Assembly: GCA_035415725.1 (NCBI GenBank)
Contig: DAOOGN010000115.1
Coordinates: forward strand, 1 to 9,883
Source of the DNA: DSWT01 sp035415725
GTDB lineage: Bacteria > Chloroflexota > Anaerolineae > B4-G1 > SLSP01
DNA: 9,883 bases
Direction: 5' to 3'
A program made the position numbers and the translations under genes. This document shows positions 1-6,138 of this stretch, in pieces. Positions within the stretch are counted from its first letter, which is position 1. Every line of letters begins with the position of its first letter. The notes under the pieces were generated by a model, which was not told where the DNA came from, did no database searches, and was given only the letters and a program-made list of their open reading frames with translations.

Positions 1-109
1 AGAAACACGCCTATCTTGTCATACAGAAGCACCTGGCCTACCAAAGTCTACGCCAGACCTGGCATAGGGAATAAGTGGCTTCGTCAGGTTTACGAGCCTG
101 AATAGATAC
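1..109 (+). repeat. Structured upstream element, copy A (before cysS)
   Basis: A homologous copy lies on the opposite strand at 6024..6128. By hand alignment the two are a little over 80% identical, with two 2-nt gaps; the last 15 nt, AGCCTGAATAGATAC, are identical. Predicted arms here are P1 (31-37 ACCTGGC with 83-89 GTCAGGT, one G-U wobble) and P2 (37-43 CCTACCA with 60-62 TGG plus 65-68 TAGG, with a CA bulge). A small alternative hairpin (85-89 with 96-100) would compete with P1. The element ends 80 nt before the cysS ATG. It begins at the window edge and may extend outside. Short open frames cross it, but none is conserved between the copies, so I do not treat it as coding. Function is unknown: cis-regulatory leader RNA, upstream promoter region or dispersed repeat. 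Confidence 0.7.
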
Positions 110-175
110 AATAATAGTAACTATGCCCGCTACACCTACTACAAAAAGCCCTCCTTATAGACGCAAATAATAAAC

Positions 176-183
176 GGAAGGAG
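176..183 (+). promoter_or_regulatory. Shine-Dalgarno site of cysS
   Basis: GGAAGGAG lies 6 nt before the ATG at 190. A TTG at 184 in the same frame directly abuts the site and is too close to be used, so this site fixes the start at 190. Confidence 0.85.
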
Positions 184-189
184 TTGACT

Positions 190-1638
190 ATGGCCCTGAA
201 AGTCTATAACTATCTCAGCCGCGAAGTCGAGCGTTTTAAACCTATCCAGCCTGACCGTGTGAGTCTCTACGTTTGCGGCCCCACCGTGTACGATCATTCC
301 CATCTGGGCCATGCCAGGACGTATATCGCGCTGGATGTCATCGTGCGCTACTTGCAGTATCGCGGCTACAAAGTGCGCCATGTGCGCAACTTCACCGATG
401 TGGGGCACTTGACGCCGACGGGCGAGGACCGCATCGCGGTGGGCGCGCGCCGTGAGCACGTCGAACCGATGGAGCTGGTGGAGACCTACATCCATAGCTT
501 CAACGATGACATGGATGCCCTGGGTGTTCTGCGCCCCACTATCACCCCGCGCGCCACGTGCCATGTCCCCGCAATCATCACCTGGGTTCAGGACTTGCTT
601 GACCGCGGCTACGCTTACGAAGTCAATGGAAACGTTTACTTCTCCGTGGAAAAGTTCCCTGAGTATGGCAAACTCTCGCATCGCCCGATGGATGAATGGC
701 AGGCTGACGCAGGAGGGGAAGCCCGCGAGGATAAACGCCATCCTGGCGACTTTGCGCTCTGGAGATGCGCCGCACCCGAGCACCTCATGCGCTGGCCCAG
801 TCCGTGGGGTGAAGGCTACCCCGGCTGGCACATCGAGTGCTCGGTCATGTCCACCCAATACCTGGGAGAGACTTTCGACATTCACGGCGGTGGCCTGGAA
901 AACATCTTTCCCCACAATGAATGTGAAATTGCTCAGGCCGAAGCTCGCCATGGCGTTCCCTTGGCCCATTACTGGCTTCTCGTCGGCTCCCTGACCGTCA
1001 ACGGCGTGAAAATGAGCACCAGCCTGGGCAATTTTCTGACCATCAAGGATGCCCTTCACCTCTATTCCCCGGAGGCGCTCCGTTATTTCGTGCTCGGCAG
1101 CCATTACCGTGAAGCGGTGGATTTCAGCCGGGACGCCCTCCAGGCCGCGCAGCGTGGCGTGAATAGTCTGCACGACACGCTCCGTAAACTCCGCTATGCC
1201 CTGAAAAATACCGATGCCGTCATGGAAACGGCCGTTCTCGCGCAGGTCGGCTCGCTAGAGGATTATCGTGAGGATTTTCAGGCGGCAATGGACGATGATT
1301 TTAACACGCCGCAAGCGCTGGGGATTCTCTTCGATCTTGTCAAGGAAGTGAATCGCCATCTGGACGATACGCCGCACTACGTCATGGGAACGCTGGCCGC
1401 CATGGATAGAATCTTCCACGATTTAGCCGGGAGCGTTCTCGGCCTAGTGCCCCCCAACCTGAAAAGTCAGGAGAATGACCTCCTCATCGACGGTCTGATG
1501 AAATACTTTTTGGAACTGCGACAAGAATACGGCAAGGCGCAGCAATGGGATCAGGCCGATGCTATGCGCCGTCATCTCGCAGAACTTGGTATTCTCATCG
1601 AAGACGGCCCCGACGGTCCAACGTGGCGGCTGGCCTAA
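190..1638 (+). CDS. cysS: Cysteinyl-tRNA synthetase
   Basis: Class I aminoacyl-tRNA synthetase that activates cysteine with ATP and charges tRNA-Cys in the cytoplasm. The protein has 482 residues, a usual length for bacterial CysRS. Visible landmarks are the N-terminal YVCGPTVYD with zinc-ligand Cys29, the HIGH-type signature HLGH at 38-41 followed by ART, the WHIECSVM segment carrying the second zinc Cys, and FPHNECEIAQ carrying the His and Glu zinc ligands. The KMSKS loop is present as KMSTS (274-278) followed by LGNF. The C-terminal DALR/anticodon region follows. The start was chosen by the Shine-Dalgarno site at 176..183. Only 12 nt separate its stop from the rlmB start, so the two are probably co-transcribed; in Bacillus cysS and rlmB also share an operon, with mrnC between them. 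The Thr in KMSTS is the one oddity; all zinc ligands are intact. Identification is very secure. Confidence 0.97.
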   Translation: MALKVYNYLSREVERFKPIQPDRVSLYVCGPTVYDHSHLGHARTYIALDVIVRYLQYRGYKVRHVRNFTDVGHLTPTGEDRIAVGARREHVEPMELVETYIHSFNDDMDALGVLRPTITPRATCHVPAIITWVQDLLDRGYAYEVNGNVYFSVEKFPEYGKLSHRPMDEWQADAGGEAREDKRHPGDFALWRCAAPEHLMRWPSPWGEGYPGWHIECSVMSTQYLGETFDIHGGGLENIFPHNECEIAQAEARHGVPLAHYWLLVGSLTVNGVKMSTSLGNFLTIKDALHLYSPEALRYFVLGSHYREAVDFSRDALQAAQRGVNSLHDTLRKLRYALKNTDAVMETAVLAQVGSLEDYREDFQAAMDDDFNTPQALGILFDLVKEVNRHLDDTPHYVMGTLAAMDRIFHDLAGSVLGLVPPNLKSQENDLLIDGLMKYFLELRQEYGKAQQWDQADAMRRHLAELGILIEDGPDGPTWRLA

Positions 1639-1650
1639 GGAGTCACGCGC

Positions 1651-2442
1651 GTGCGGGAATGGCTTTTCGGGCGGCAGGCAGTCCGCGAGTCATTGAGCGC
1701 CGGACGACGGCAACCTTTGCGCCTGCTGGTGGCCGAGGGCGTGGCAAAAGCTCCCATCCTCGCCGACATCATGACCGCAGCACGACAGCAGCGCATCCCT
1801 ATCGAGCCGTGTTCCCGTCAGGATATCGCCCGGCTTACCGGCAGTGATGACCATCAGGGCGTAGCACTTGAAACCTCCGCTTATCCCTACATCACCCCTC
1901 ACGCCATGCTTGAATTGGCCCGGCAGCGTCACGAGCCACCCTTGCTGCTACTGCTCGACCTGCTGCAAGACGTCCACAATATGGGGACGCTCCTGCGTAC
2001 CGCCGAAGGCGTCGGCGTCCACGGGATCGTGATCCAGGAACGGCGCGCGGCCGGCATCACCCCGGTCACGGTCCATACGTCGGCGGGTGCTGTCGAACAT
2101 CTTCTTGTGGCGCAGGTCGCCAATCTGGCGCAAGAAATCGAACACCTCAAAGCCGCCGATGTGTGGATCGCGGGATTGGAAGACGCACGCGGCGCGCAGC
2201 CCTACACGCAGGTGAATATGACGCTGCCGCTGGCTATCGTCGTCGGCAGTGAAGGGGAAGGACTGCGCCGGCTGGTCCGTGAGCGCTGTGATTGGCTGAT
2301 GTCCATCCCGATGTGGGGAAAAATCAACTCCCTCAATGCGGCCGTCGCCGGCTCGATGGCGCTGTATGAAGCCCGGCGGCAACGCAGCTTGGAGGTATTT
2401 ACAACTCCAGCACCATCTGGACCAGCGTCCGATGCAGCTTGA
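1651..2442 (+). CDS. rlmB: 23S rRNA (guanosine-2'-O-)-methyltransferase, TrmH/SpoU family
   Basis: A 263-residue SpoU-class (SPOUT, knotted) SAM-dependent methyltransferase. RlmB family members methylate the 2'-OH of G2251 (E. coli numbering) in the 23S rRNA P loop. The N-terminal L7Ae/L30e-like substrate-binding domain (about 1-80) contains the characteristic DDHQG (66-70). The catalytic domain has motif 1 around N110 to R116 (DVHNMGTLLRTAEG), motif 2 VVGSEGEGL (197-205) and motif 3 IPMWGKINSLNAAVAG (219-234), where SLN is the family hallmark. The start is GTG at 1651, supported by AAGGAG at 1637-1642, which overlaps the cysS stop, with 8 nt spacing. The C-terminal tail after about residue 245 is low in complexity (TTPAPSGPAS) and is encoded in the 44-nt convergent overlap with the GNAT gene. 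A closely related TrmH paralogue with another rRNA target cannot be excluded from sequence alone. Confidence 0.92.
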   Translation: MREWLFGRQAVRESLSAGRRQPLRLLVAEGVAKAPILADIMTAARQQRIPIEPCSRQDIARLTGSDDHQGVALETSAYPYITPHAMLELARQRHEPPLLLLLDLLQDVHNMGTLLRTAEGVGVHGIVIQERRAAGITPVTVHTSAGAVEHLLVAQVANLAQEIEHLKAADVWIAGLEDARGAQPYTQVNMTLPLAIVVGSEGEGLRRLVRERCDWLMSIPMWGKINSLNAAVAGSMALYEARRQRSLEVFTTPAPSGPASDAA

Positions 2443-3376
2443 AGCCTACGTCGAACAAGGCCTGCACCAACGGCTCTTGATCGGCGACGAGGGCGATCAC
2501 CGGCCACGGGGAAAAGCGTCGCGTAGCCTGTAGCGCTTGTGCCACGGTCGCCTGCGCGCCGACTGCTCCGGTGGCGGGGTGCACCAACATATCCCAGAGA
2601 TGAAACCGACTTCGCCAGTCGGTATGCACACACAGGGCCAGGCGGGCTTCGCCCGCGCCGTAAAGCCAGGCATGCTCGCGTTCTCCCTCAAACCAGCGGT
2701 TGAGACAACGTTCCCACCCCCCAAACGTGTACTGACTGGGGCGCACCTCGAGAACCCACTTCTGTCGGCAAGTGTAGACCGCGTCTGCCAACTGCGTCCA
2801 CAAAAGACAATCCCGCGGTTTGCTCGCGCGCCACGGCAGTGGAGAAACCACGCCGGCAGGCCAGGGGATACCCGCCGGACGGAGGAGATGTTGCTGCTTC
2901 CCGACCTTTTCAAAACCCAGATGGGTGTACAGCCCGCAGGCCACCGGATTGTTTTCCCGCACTTCCAAGCCGATCCACCGGCATCCCTGACGTTGAACGG
3001 CCAGAATGGCCGCCTCGACCAACGCCCGTCCAATGCCCCGGCCGCGGTAGTCGGGGTGAACGACGACATTGCCTATTATCTGCCCGCCGGTTTTGGTAGG
3101 TAGTGCGTACCGCAGCGAGAGATTCCCCACCACGCGCCCCTCTTCGACCCACACAAATCCAACCGGATCCAGCTCTATGCTTGTCGTCAGCGCCGAGAAA
3201 GTGCGGTACCGCGCTGCCCGACGCATCTCCGCCAACATTTTTTGCCCCTGCGGATCCAGTTCCTCTTCAAAACCCAACGTGACCAGTTCCACGATGGCCG
3301 GCATATCGCGCATGGGATCGAGGGGGCGGATGCCGCGCCTTTGTTCACCCAGCCGGGGATGTGCTTTGACTGCCAT
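2399..3376 (-). CDS. GNAT-family N-acetyltransferase (tandem GNAT-like domains)
   Basis: A 325-residue protein. The N-terminal half is a clear GNAT acyl-CoA transferase domain: IRPLDPMRD start (about 16-24), beta strands around 73-105, acetyl-CoA pyrophosphate-binding loop VVHPDYRGRGIGRALVEA (105-122, R-G-R-G-I-G at 111-116) and motif B ENNPVACGLYTHLGFEKVG (141-159). The C-terminal half (about 215-325) looks like a second, degenerate GNAT fold: it keeps DMLVHPATGAVGAQATVAQAL and a closing DVGFKLHRTLVQMVLEL, but lacks the RxxGxG loop. The substrate cannot be read from the sequence; RimI-like protein acetylation or small-molecule acetylation are both possible. It lies 70 nt downstream of holB on the same strand, so it may be the last gene of that transcript. 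No strong Shine-Dalgarno site lies at normal spacing from the ATG; GGAAAGG is about 14 nt upstream. Its 3' end overlaps rlmB convergently. Confidence 0.88.
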   Translation of the reverse strand: MAVKAHPRLGEQRRGIRPLDPMRDMPAIVELVTLGFEEELDPQGQKMLAEMRRAARYRTFSALTTSIELDPVGFVWVEEGRVVGNLSLRYALPTKTGGQIIGNVVVHPDYRGRGIGRALVEAAILAVQRQGCRWIGLEVRENNPVACGLYTHLGFEKVGKQQHLLRPAGIPWPAGVVSPLPWRASKPRDCLLWTQLADAVYTCRQKWVLEVRPSQYTFGGWERCLNRWFEGEREHAWLYGAGEARLALCVHTDWRSRFHLWDMLVHPATGAVGAQATVAQALQATRRFSPWPVIALVADQEPLVQALFDVGFKLHRTLVQMVLEL

Positions 3377-3446
3377 CTCTATGACGTTGACCTTTCCGGG
3401 CCGATTTTTTTAATCATGGGAGTGAACAGCTTTGATAGGACTGCAA

Positions 3447-4439
3447 CTATCCCCAATCGGGCAAGTTGAGCAGCAGATTTTCCATCCATAGTTGGGCATT
3501 CACATTCCGTTGCAGCGCGTCCCGGCACGCTTCCAGCGCCTTGAGCGTGTGGATGGCGTCGGCGAGGGGGACATGCCGGGCGATCTGCATGAGGGTGTCG
3601 TAAAACTCTTGATGGGTGATTTCCGGCTCGTTCCCCGTTTGGATGAGCACGACGTCGCGCCAGGCGGTTAACCAGTAAGCCAGCGTCTCCTCGAGTGGGA
3701 TATTCTCATCTCGCACGAGCGTTTGGACGGCGTCGAATCGGGACGGCAAATCCTGTCGCAACAGGCCGAATAACAGGGTCAAAGCGTTGTCCATGCGGCG
3801 TGAATATTCTGCCTCTGTCGCGGCGCGTATGGCCCACCCCATACGCCCGCCGGAAATACGGGCCAGATGCCCGGCTTGCTCTTCCGGGACATGCCAGCGT
3901 GTATGCAAAGCCTCGGCGATGGTTACGGGAGATAAGGGCCGCAAGACGATTTGCTGACTGCGCGAGACGATGGTGGGCAGTACCAAATCGGCATCCTGGG
4001 CCAGGAGAATCAAGTGGGCGTAGGCGGGCGGTTCTTCGAGGGTCTTGAGCAGCGCGTTGGCGGCGCCGCTCGTGGCGCGTTCAAAGGTGTTGATGAGCGC
4101 AATTTTATGGGCGCTTTCGTTCGGCGTCAACGCCAGGAAGCGTTCGACGGCGCGAATCTGGTCGATTTTCAGACTCCCGCCCTGTTCTTCCGCTTCCACC
4201 CTCATGAAATCGGGATGGTTGCCTGAGGCGAACTTGCGACAGGCGCGACAGACCCCGCAGGGATGTTGGTCGGCGGGGCCTTGACACAGCAGAGCGTTGC
4301 TAACGATGCGGGCGAGGGTTGTCTTGCCGACATTTTCCGGCCCGCTGATGAGCAAAGCCTGCGGCATTTCGCCGTGGTCGAGAGCGACCTGCAATTGCCG
4401 GACGGCCCAGTCGTGTCCTACGATATTCCATGTCGTCAT
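3447..4439 (-). CDS. holB: DNA polymerase III subunit delta' (clamp loader)
   Basis: A 330-residue AAA+ clamp-loader subunit. Delta' works with delta and the gamma/tau (DnaX) subunits to load the beta clamp on primed DNA. Visible: the RFC-like start IVGHDWAVRQLQVAL, P loop GPENVGKT (33-40), four Cys of the zinc module (C52, C61, C64, C67), the ALINTFERATSGAANALLKTLEEPP segment (114-138) and sensor-1 SRSQ (159-162). The Walker B position reads LINTFERAT without the DE pair of an active ATPase. That fits delta' rather than DnaX, as do the length and the lack of a C-terminal tau-like extension. The start at 4439 is preferred over an in-frame ATG at 4478 for two reasons: GGAGAG lies 4 nt upstream, and this ATG overlaps the TGA of the upstream NTPase gene as ATGA. 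The gene usually next to holB in many bacteria is tmk; here it is a THEP1-type NTPase. Confidence 0.93.
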   Translation of the reverse strand: MTTWNIVGHDWAVRQLQVALDHGEMPQALLISGPENVGKTTLARIVSNALLCQGPADQHPCGVCRACRKFASGNHPDFMRVEAEEQGGSLKIDQIRAVERFLALTPNESAHKIALINTFERATSGAANALLKTLEEPPAYAHLILLAQDADLVLPTIVSRSQQIVLRPLSPVTIAEALHTRWHVPEEQAGHLARISGGRMGWAIRAATEAEYSRRMDNALTLLFGLLRQDLPSRFDAVQTLVRDENIPLEETLAYWLTAWRDVVLIQTGNEPEITHQEFYDTLMQIARHVPLADAIHTLKALEACRDALQRNVNAQLWMENLLLNLPDWG

Positions 4440-5002
4440 AGGCTCTCCGGTGTGGATAGACGTTCTGTGGTAAAACATGTCTCGGTGGCGATGTCCAACA
4501 ACGCGGTGGGCACAGCATTACGGATTTCTACGGTGATGTCGATGACTATGTAGAGTGAAACAGGGAGTTGGCATATCGCCTGCACGACCAGCTCTGGCCG
4601 GACCACGACGAAAGCGACACGATAGGCAAAGTGTCGAAGCAACTTGAGCACGCGTACCCATCCCTGACCGTAAATCAGTTCCAGTGGCCCGATTTCGTCC
4701 AGGATGAAGACTTGGGTGGGAAAGCAGGCGTCCAGCGCTTGGTTGCTGCGCGCGACGGCTTCGGGGGCGAATCGAAAGTGCCCTACGGCCAACCCGGTGT
4801 CGCTCGTCTCCGGTGCCGTCAGGGGGTAAGTTTCCCCGGCGGGTAACTCCGTAACCCACAAGTCATGTTCCCCCATCCGCCGGGTGAGCAGACCGGAGAC
4901 TTTCAAGTCGGTTTGACGAAGCATGTCGGCCAGGCGGAAGCATGCCGTGCTTTTGCCTATCTGGCGATTCCCGGTGAGAAGAACGATTTTGGGTTCCAAC
5001 AT
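4436..5002 (-). CDS. THEP1-type nucleoside-triphosphatase (DUF265/NTPase_1)
   Basis: A 188-residue P-loop NTPase. Walker A is GNRQIGKST (11-19) and Walker B is FILDEIGPLEL (99-109), the combination that marks the THEP1 (NTPase_1, DUF265) family. Known members from Thermotogales and archaea hydrolyse NTPs slowly in vitro; the cellular role is not settled. Length matches the family (about 170-190). The stop TGA (4438-4436) overlaps the holB ATG, so translation of the two is probably coupled. No good Shine-Dalgarno site precedes the ATG: AGG directly abuts it, and a GGTGGGA stretch lies about 15 nt further up, so expression of this protein may be weak or the start uncertain. Upstream sits a MITE-like element with an extended -10 candidate. 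A substrate cannot be assigned. Confidence 0.9.
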   Translation of the reverse strand: MLEPKIVLLTGNRQIGKSTACFRLADMLRQTDLKVSGLLTRRMGEHDLWVTELPAGETYPLTAPETSDTGLAVGHFRFAPEAVARSNQALDACFPTQVFILDEIGPLELIYGQGWVRVLKLLRHFAYRVAFVVVRPELVVQAICQLPVSLYIVIDITVEIRNAVPTALLDIATETCFTTERLSTPESL

Positions 5003-5031
5003 CCTGGTTTCAGCGTCCCACCTACGACTTT

Positions 5032-5164
5032 TAGCTCAGGACTTGCGCAAACAGGTACTATTTTACCACCGAGCACGCAGAGATCGCCAGGATTGTGGGA
5101 TTTCTCTGCATACTCGGCGCCCCCTGCAGTGGCAAAACATTGTCATTACGTAAGTCCTAAGCTA
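5032..5164. mobile_element. MITE-like foldback element
   Basis: The ends form 17-bp imperfect terminal inverted repeats: TAGCTCAGGACTTGCGC at 5032-5048 against the reverse complement of 5148-5164, TAGCTTAGGACTTACGT, matching at 14 of 17 positions. The interior is itself an imperfect palindrome: TTTTACCAC (5061-5069) faces GTGGCAAAA (about 5129-5137), and GCAGAGA (5077-5083) faces TCTCTGC (5103-5109). The core AGGACTTACG resembles ends that I remember from non-autonomous elements in cyanobacteria and Chloroflexota; this is memory, not a search result. AGCT occurs at both borders and could be a 4-bp target duplication, but being palindromic it could equally be part of the repeats. There is no transposase. 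The right end abuts the tmRNA terminator. Confidence 0.65.
5060..5068 (-). promoter_or_regulatory. Putative extended -10 promoter for the THEP1-holB-GNAT transcript
   Basis: Read on the minus strand this is TGGTAAAAT, an extended -10 (TGnTAnAAT). Start of transcription would be near 5053, giving a leader of about 50 nt to the ATG at 5002. The -35 position is poor (TGGCGA at 18 nt spacing at best). It lies inside the MITE-like element. Confidence 0.35.
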
Positions 5165-5196
5165 CAATAAAGGGCCGGAGGTAAACCGCCGGCCCT
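5165..5196 (-). terminator. Intrinsic terminator of the tmRNA gene
   Basis: AGGGCCGG (5171-5178) pairs with CCGGCCCT (5189-5196). One A/G mismatch is followed by two more G-C pairs and a TAAA loop on the plus strand. On the minus strand the hairpin starts a few bases after the tmRNA 3' end and is followed by TTATTGT, so it ends minus-strand transcription. Confidence 0.8.
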
Positions 5197-5199
5197 ATG

Positions 5200-5622
5200 T
5201 GGAGATGGCGGGAATCGAACCCGCGTCCGAAGAATTCGACGATGCGCTTCTACGAGTGTAGTCGGCGATTTCGTTTCACCCGGCGGGCCGCTGCCGACCG
5301 CGCCACATCCAGGGTTAGCCGATGCACTTAGACTTCCTTATCGGCGTCAGGAAGTGTGCACGCAGACTTTATGTCACCGGACTCCACTATGCCTGCGAGA
5401 TAATGGAGGGGCGTGACCGGATTTTCCCGATCAGGTTTTGAGTTACCCGCTCTGCTTACGCAGCGACGGCAACCGGGGCGCTTGCCCAGGTATTCGCCAT
5501 GGCGGGAACCCAAGTGTTTGCCTTAGTGTTGGCATTTTGGGTTTGCTCCTGGGTTTACGGAGACGGAGCCTCCCCGACTCGCTGCTCACCTTCAGCCTTC
5601 CCCGTCGAAACCTATCATCCCC
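5200..5622 (-). ncRNA. ssrA: Transfer-messenger RNA (tmRNA)
   Basis: tmRNA rescues stalled ribosomes by acting first as alanyl-tRNA and then as a short mRNA for a degradation tag. The tRNA-like ends pair: 5' GGGGATG (5622-5616) with 3' CATCTCC (5207-5201), 7 bp including one G-U. The T arm is GCGGG-TTCGATT-CCCGC (5224-5208), and the discriminator A is at 5200. The 5' part has the characteristic GGTTTCGACGGGG just after the acceptor strand. The length is 423 nt. CCA is not encoded: the genome reads CAT after the discriminator, so the tail must be added enzymatically. A tag reading frame sits in the middle, and pseudoknot-rich sequence lies on both sides. The gene has its own promoter and terminator. 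A six-frame reading that calls proteins here is spurious. Confidence 0.96.
5456..5521 (-). other. tmRNA proteolysis-tag reading frame
   Basis: The likely resume codon is GCA at 5521, followed by AAC ACT TGG, and the frame ends at TAA (5458-5456). The encoded tag is 21 residues: it begins ANTWVPAM, continues ANTWASAP and ends VAVAA. The AVAA end is of the kind expected for recognition by ClpXP-type proteases. The tag is long compared with the 10-residue E. coli tag and contains ANTW twice. The two copies (GCAAACACTTGG and GCGAATACCTGG) differ only at third codon positions. The exact resume codon is inferred from the GCA-AAC context and was not folded. Confidence 0.75.
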
Positions 5623-5633
5623 AATGTGGCTAT

Positions 5634-5642
5634 ATTATACCA
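5634..5642 (-). promoter_or_regulatory. tmRNA promoter, extended -10
   Basis: On the minus strand this reads TGGTATAAT: a perfect TATAAT with an extended TG, 11 nt before the mature 5' end at 5622. The -35 region is a T-rich stretch without a good TTGACA. A strong sigma-70-type promoter is expected for ssrA. Confidence 0.75.
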
Positions 5643-5733
5643 TGACTTCACTGAAAAAACCACCATGGGGTATAGTGTAAATGATGGGGAGACGCCGTGG
5701 CCGGTCTCCGACACCACGGACACAAGGTTAAAT

Positions 5734-5943
5734 CTACAACGCATCCCCTAAAACAATCCCAAACAACCCCACCATCACGCCAAGCTGCAAGAACAGATTC
5801 TTGTCTGCCAACCAGCCAATGACGGGCCAGGCAGGCAGCAGGGTCAAGATCAAATTGAGCAACACCATCCCCACGCCGATCAGAACGGGCAGCCCTTTGT
5901 GATGGGCGAGAAATTCACTGGCCTTTTTCAGCAATTCATCCAT
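5734..5943 (-). CDS. Small two-helix membrane protein, conserved hypothetical
   Basis: A 69-residue protein. A short amphipathic N-terminus (DELLKKASEFLAHHKG) is followed by two hydrophobic spans, about residues 18-45 (from LPVLIGVGMVLLNLILTLLP to PVIGWLA) and about 50-69 (LFLQLGVMVGLFGIVLGDAL). It ends with LGDAL at the membrane border. I associate this pattern (N-L-I-L in span 1, LGVMVGLFGIVLGDAL in span 2) with small uncharacterised proteins of Chloroflexota; no function is known to me. The start is firmly set by GGAGGAGG about 5 nt upstream of the ATG. The gene lies upstream of ssrA on the same strand with a gap of about 110 nt. Copy B of the structured element ends 80 nt before its start codon, mirroring cysS. 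Confidence 0.85.
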   Translation of the reverse strand: MDELLKKASEFLAHHKGLPVLIGVGMVLLNLILTLLPAWPVIGWLADKNLFLQLGVMVGLFGIVLGDAL

Positions 5944-6023
5944 TATTTCCTCCTCCTCAACACCTTGAGACTTCTCCAGGCTGGCAACCTTCGTCAGGAT
6001 GACCGGGTAGTGGCTAACGCTTG

Positions 6024-6128
6024 GTATCTATTCAGGCTAATCAACCTGGCGAAACAACTTATTCCATACCAGATTTGGCGCAGATTTTGGTATGCCAGGT
6101 GCTTGGGTGATGAGATATGCGTGTTTCC
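6024..6128 (-). repeat. Structured upstream element, copy B (before the small membrane-protein gene)
   Basis: Reverse-strand counterpart of 1..109. Read in the direction of its gene it starts GGAAACACGC and ends AGCCTGAATAGATAC, exactly 80 nt before the ATG at 5943. Its arms are perfect: P1 ACCTGGC/GCCAGGT (plus-strand positions 6094-6100 and 6044-6050) and P2 CATACCA/TGGTATG (6088-6094 and 6065-6071). Compared with copy A, one P2 pair changes from C-G to A-U, and the G-U wobble in P1 becomes G-C, so pairing is kept while sequence changes. Some further similarity continues into the following 40 nt without gaps. Confidence 0.7.
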
Positions 6129-6138
6129 ATAAGCCCAT

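Noticed and set aside
1..105. Open partial reading frames at the left edge (frame 1 to TAG at 105; frame 3 to TAA at 74)
   Set aside because: The same DNA is repeated at 6024..6128, where the frames are not kept because of 2-nt gaps. Similarity follows base pairing rather than codons.
139..1173. Long minus-strand frame across cysS
   Set aside because: It is the antisense shadow of a clearly conserved CysRS; its translation shows no family features.
3380..3418. 12-codon upstream frame (MIKKIGPERSTS) before the GNAT gene on the minus strand
   Set aside because: Too short, with no regulatory peptide signature, and no evidence beyond an ATG and a stop.
5328..5513. Minus-strand 61-residue frame
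   Set aside because: It lies entirely within the tmRNA gene and is not a protein.
5140..5622. CRISPR or tRNA array near the repeats
   Set aside because: There are no regularly spaced direct repeats, and the only tRNA-like fold is the tmRNA terminus.
5647..5676. Plus-strand promoter-like pair TTCACT / TATAGT with 18-bp spacing
   Set aside because: It would transcribe only antisense to the small membrane-protein gene; the boxes are weak and expected by chance.
5438..5680. Plus-strand 80-residue frame
   Set aside because: It runs antisense to tmRNA and its promoter and has no plausible ribosome-binding site.
5688..5709. Inverted repeat GGAGAC/GTCTCC downstream of the small membrane-protein gene
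   Set aside because: Only 6 bp with a 10-nt spacer and no T tract on the minus strand, so there is not enough support for a terminator.
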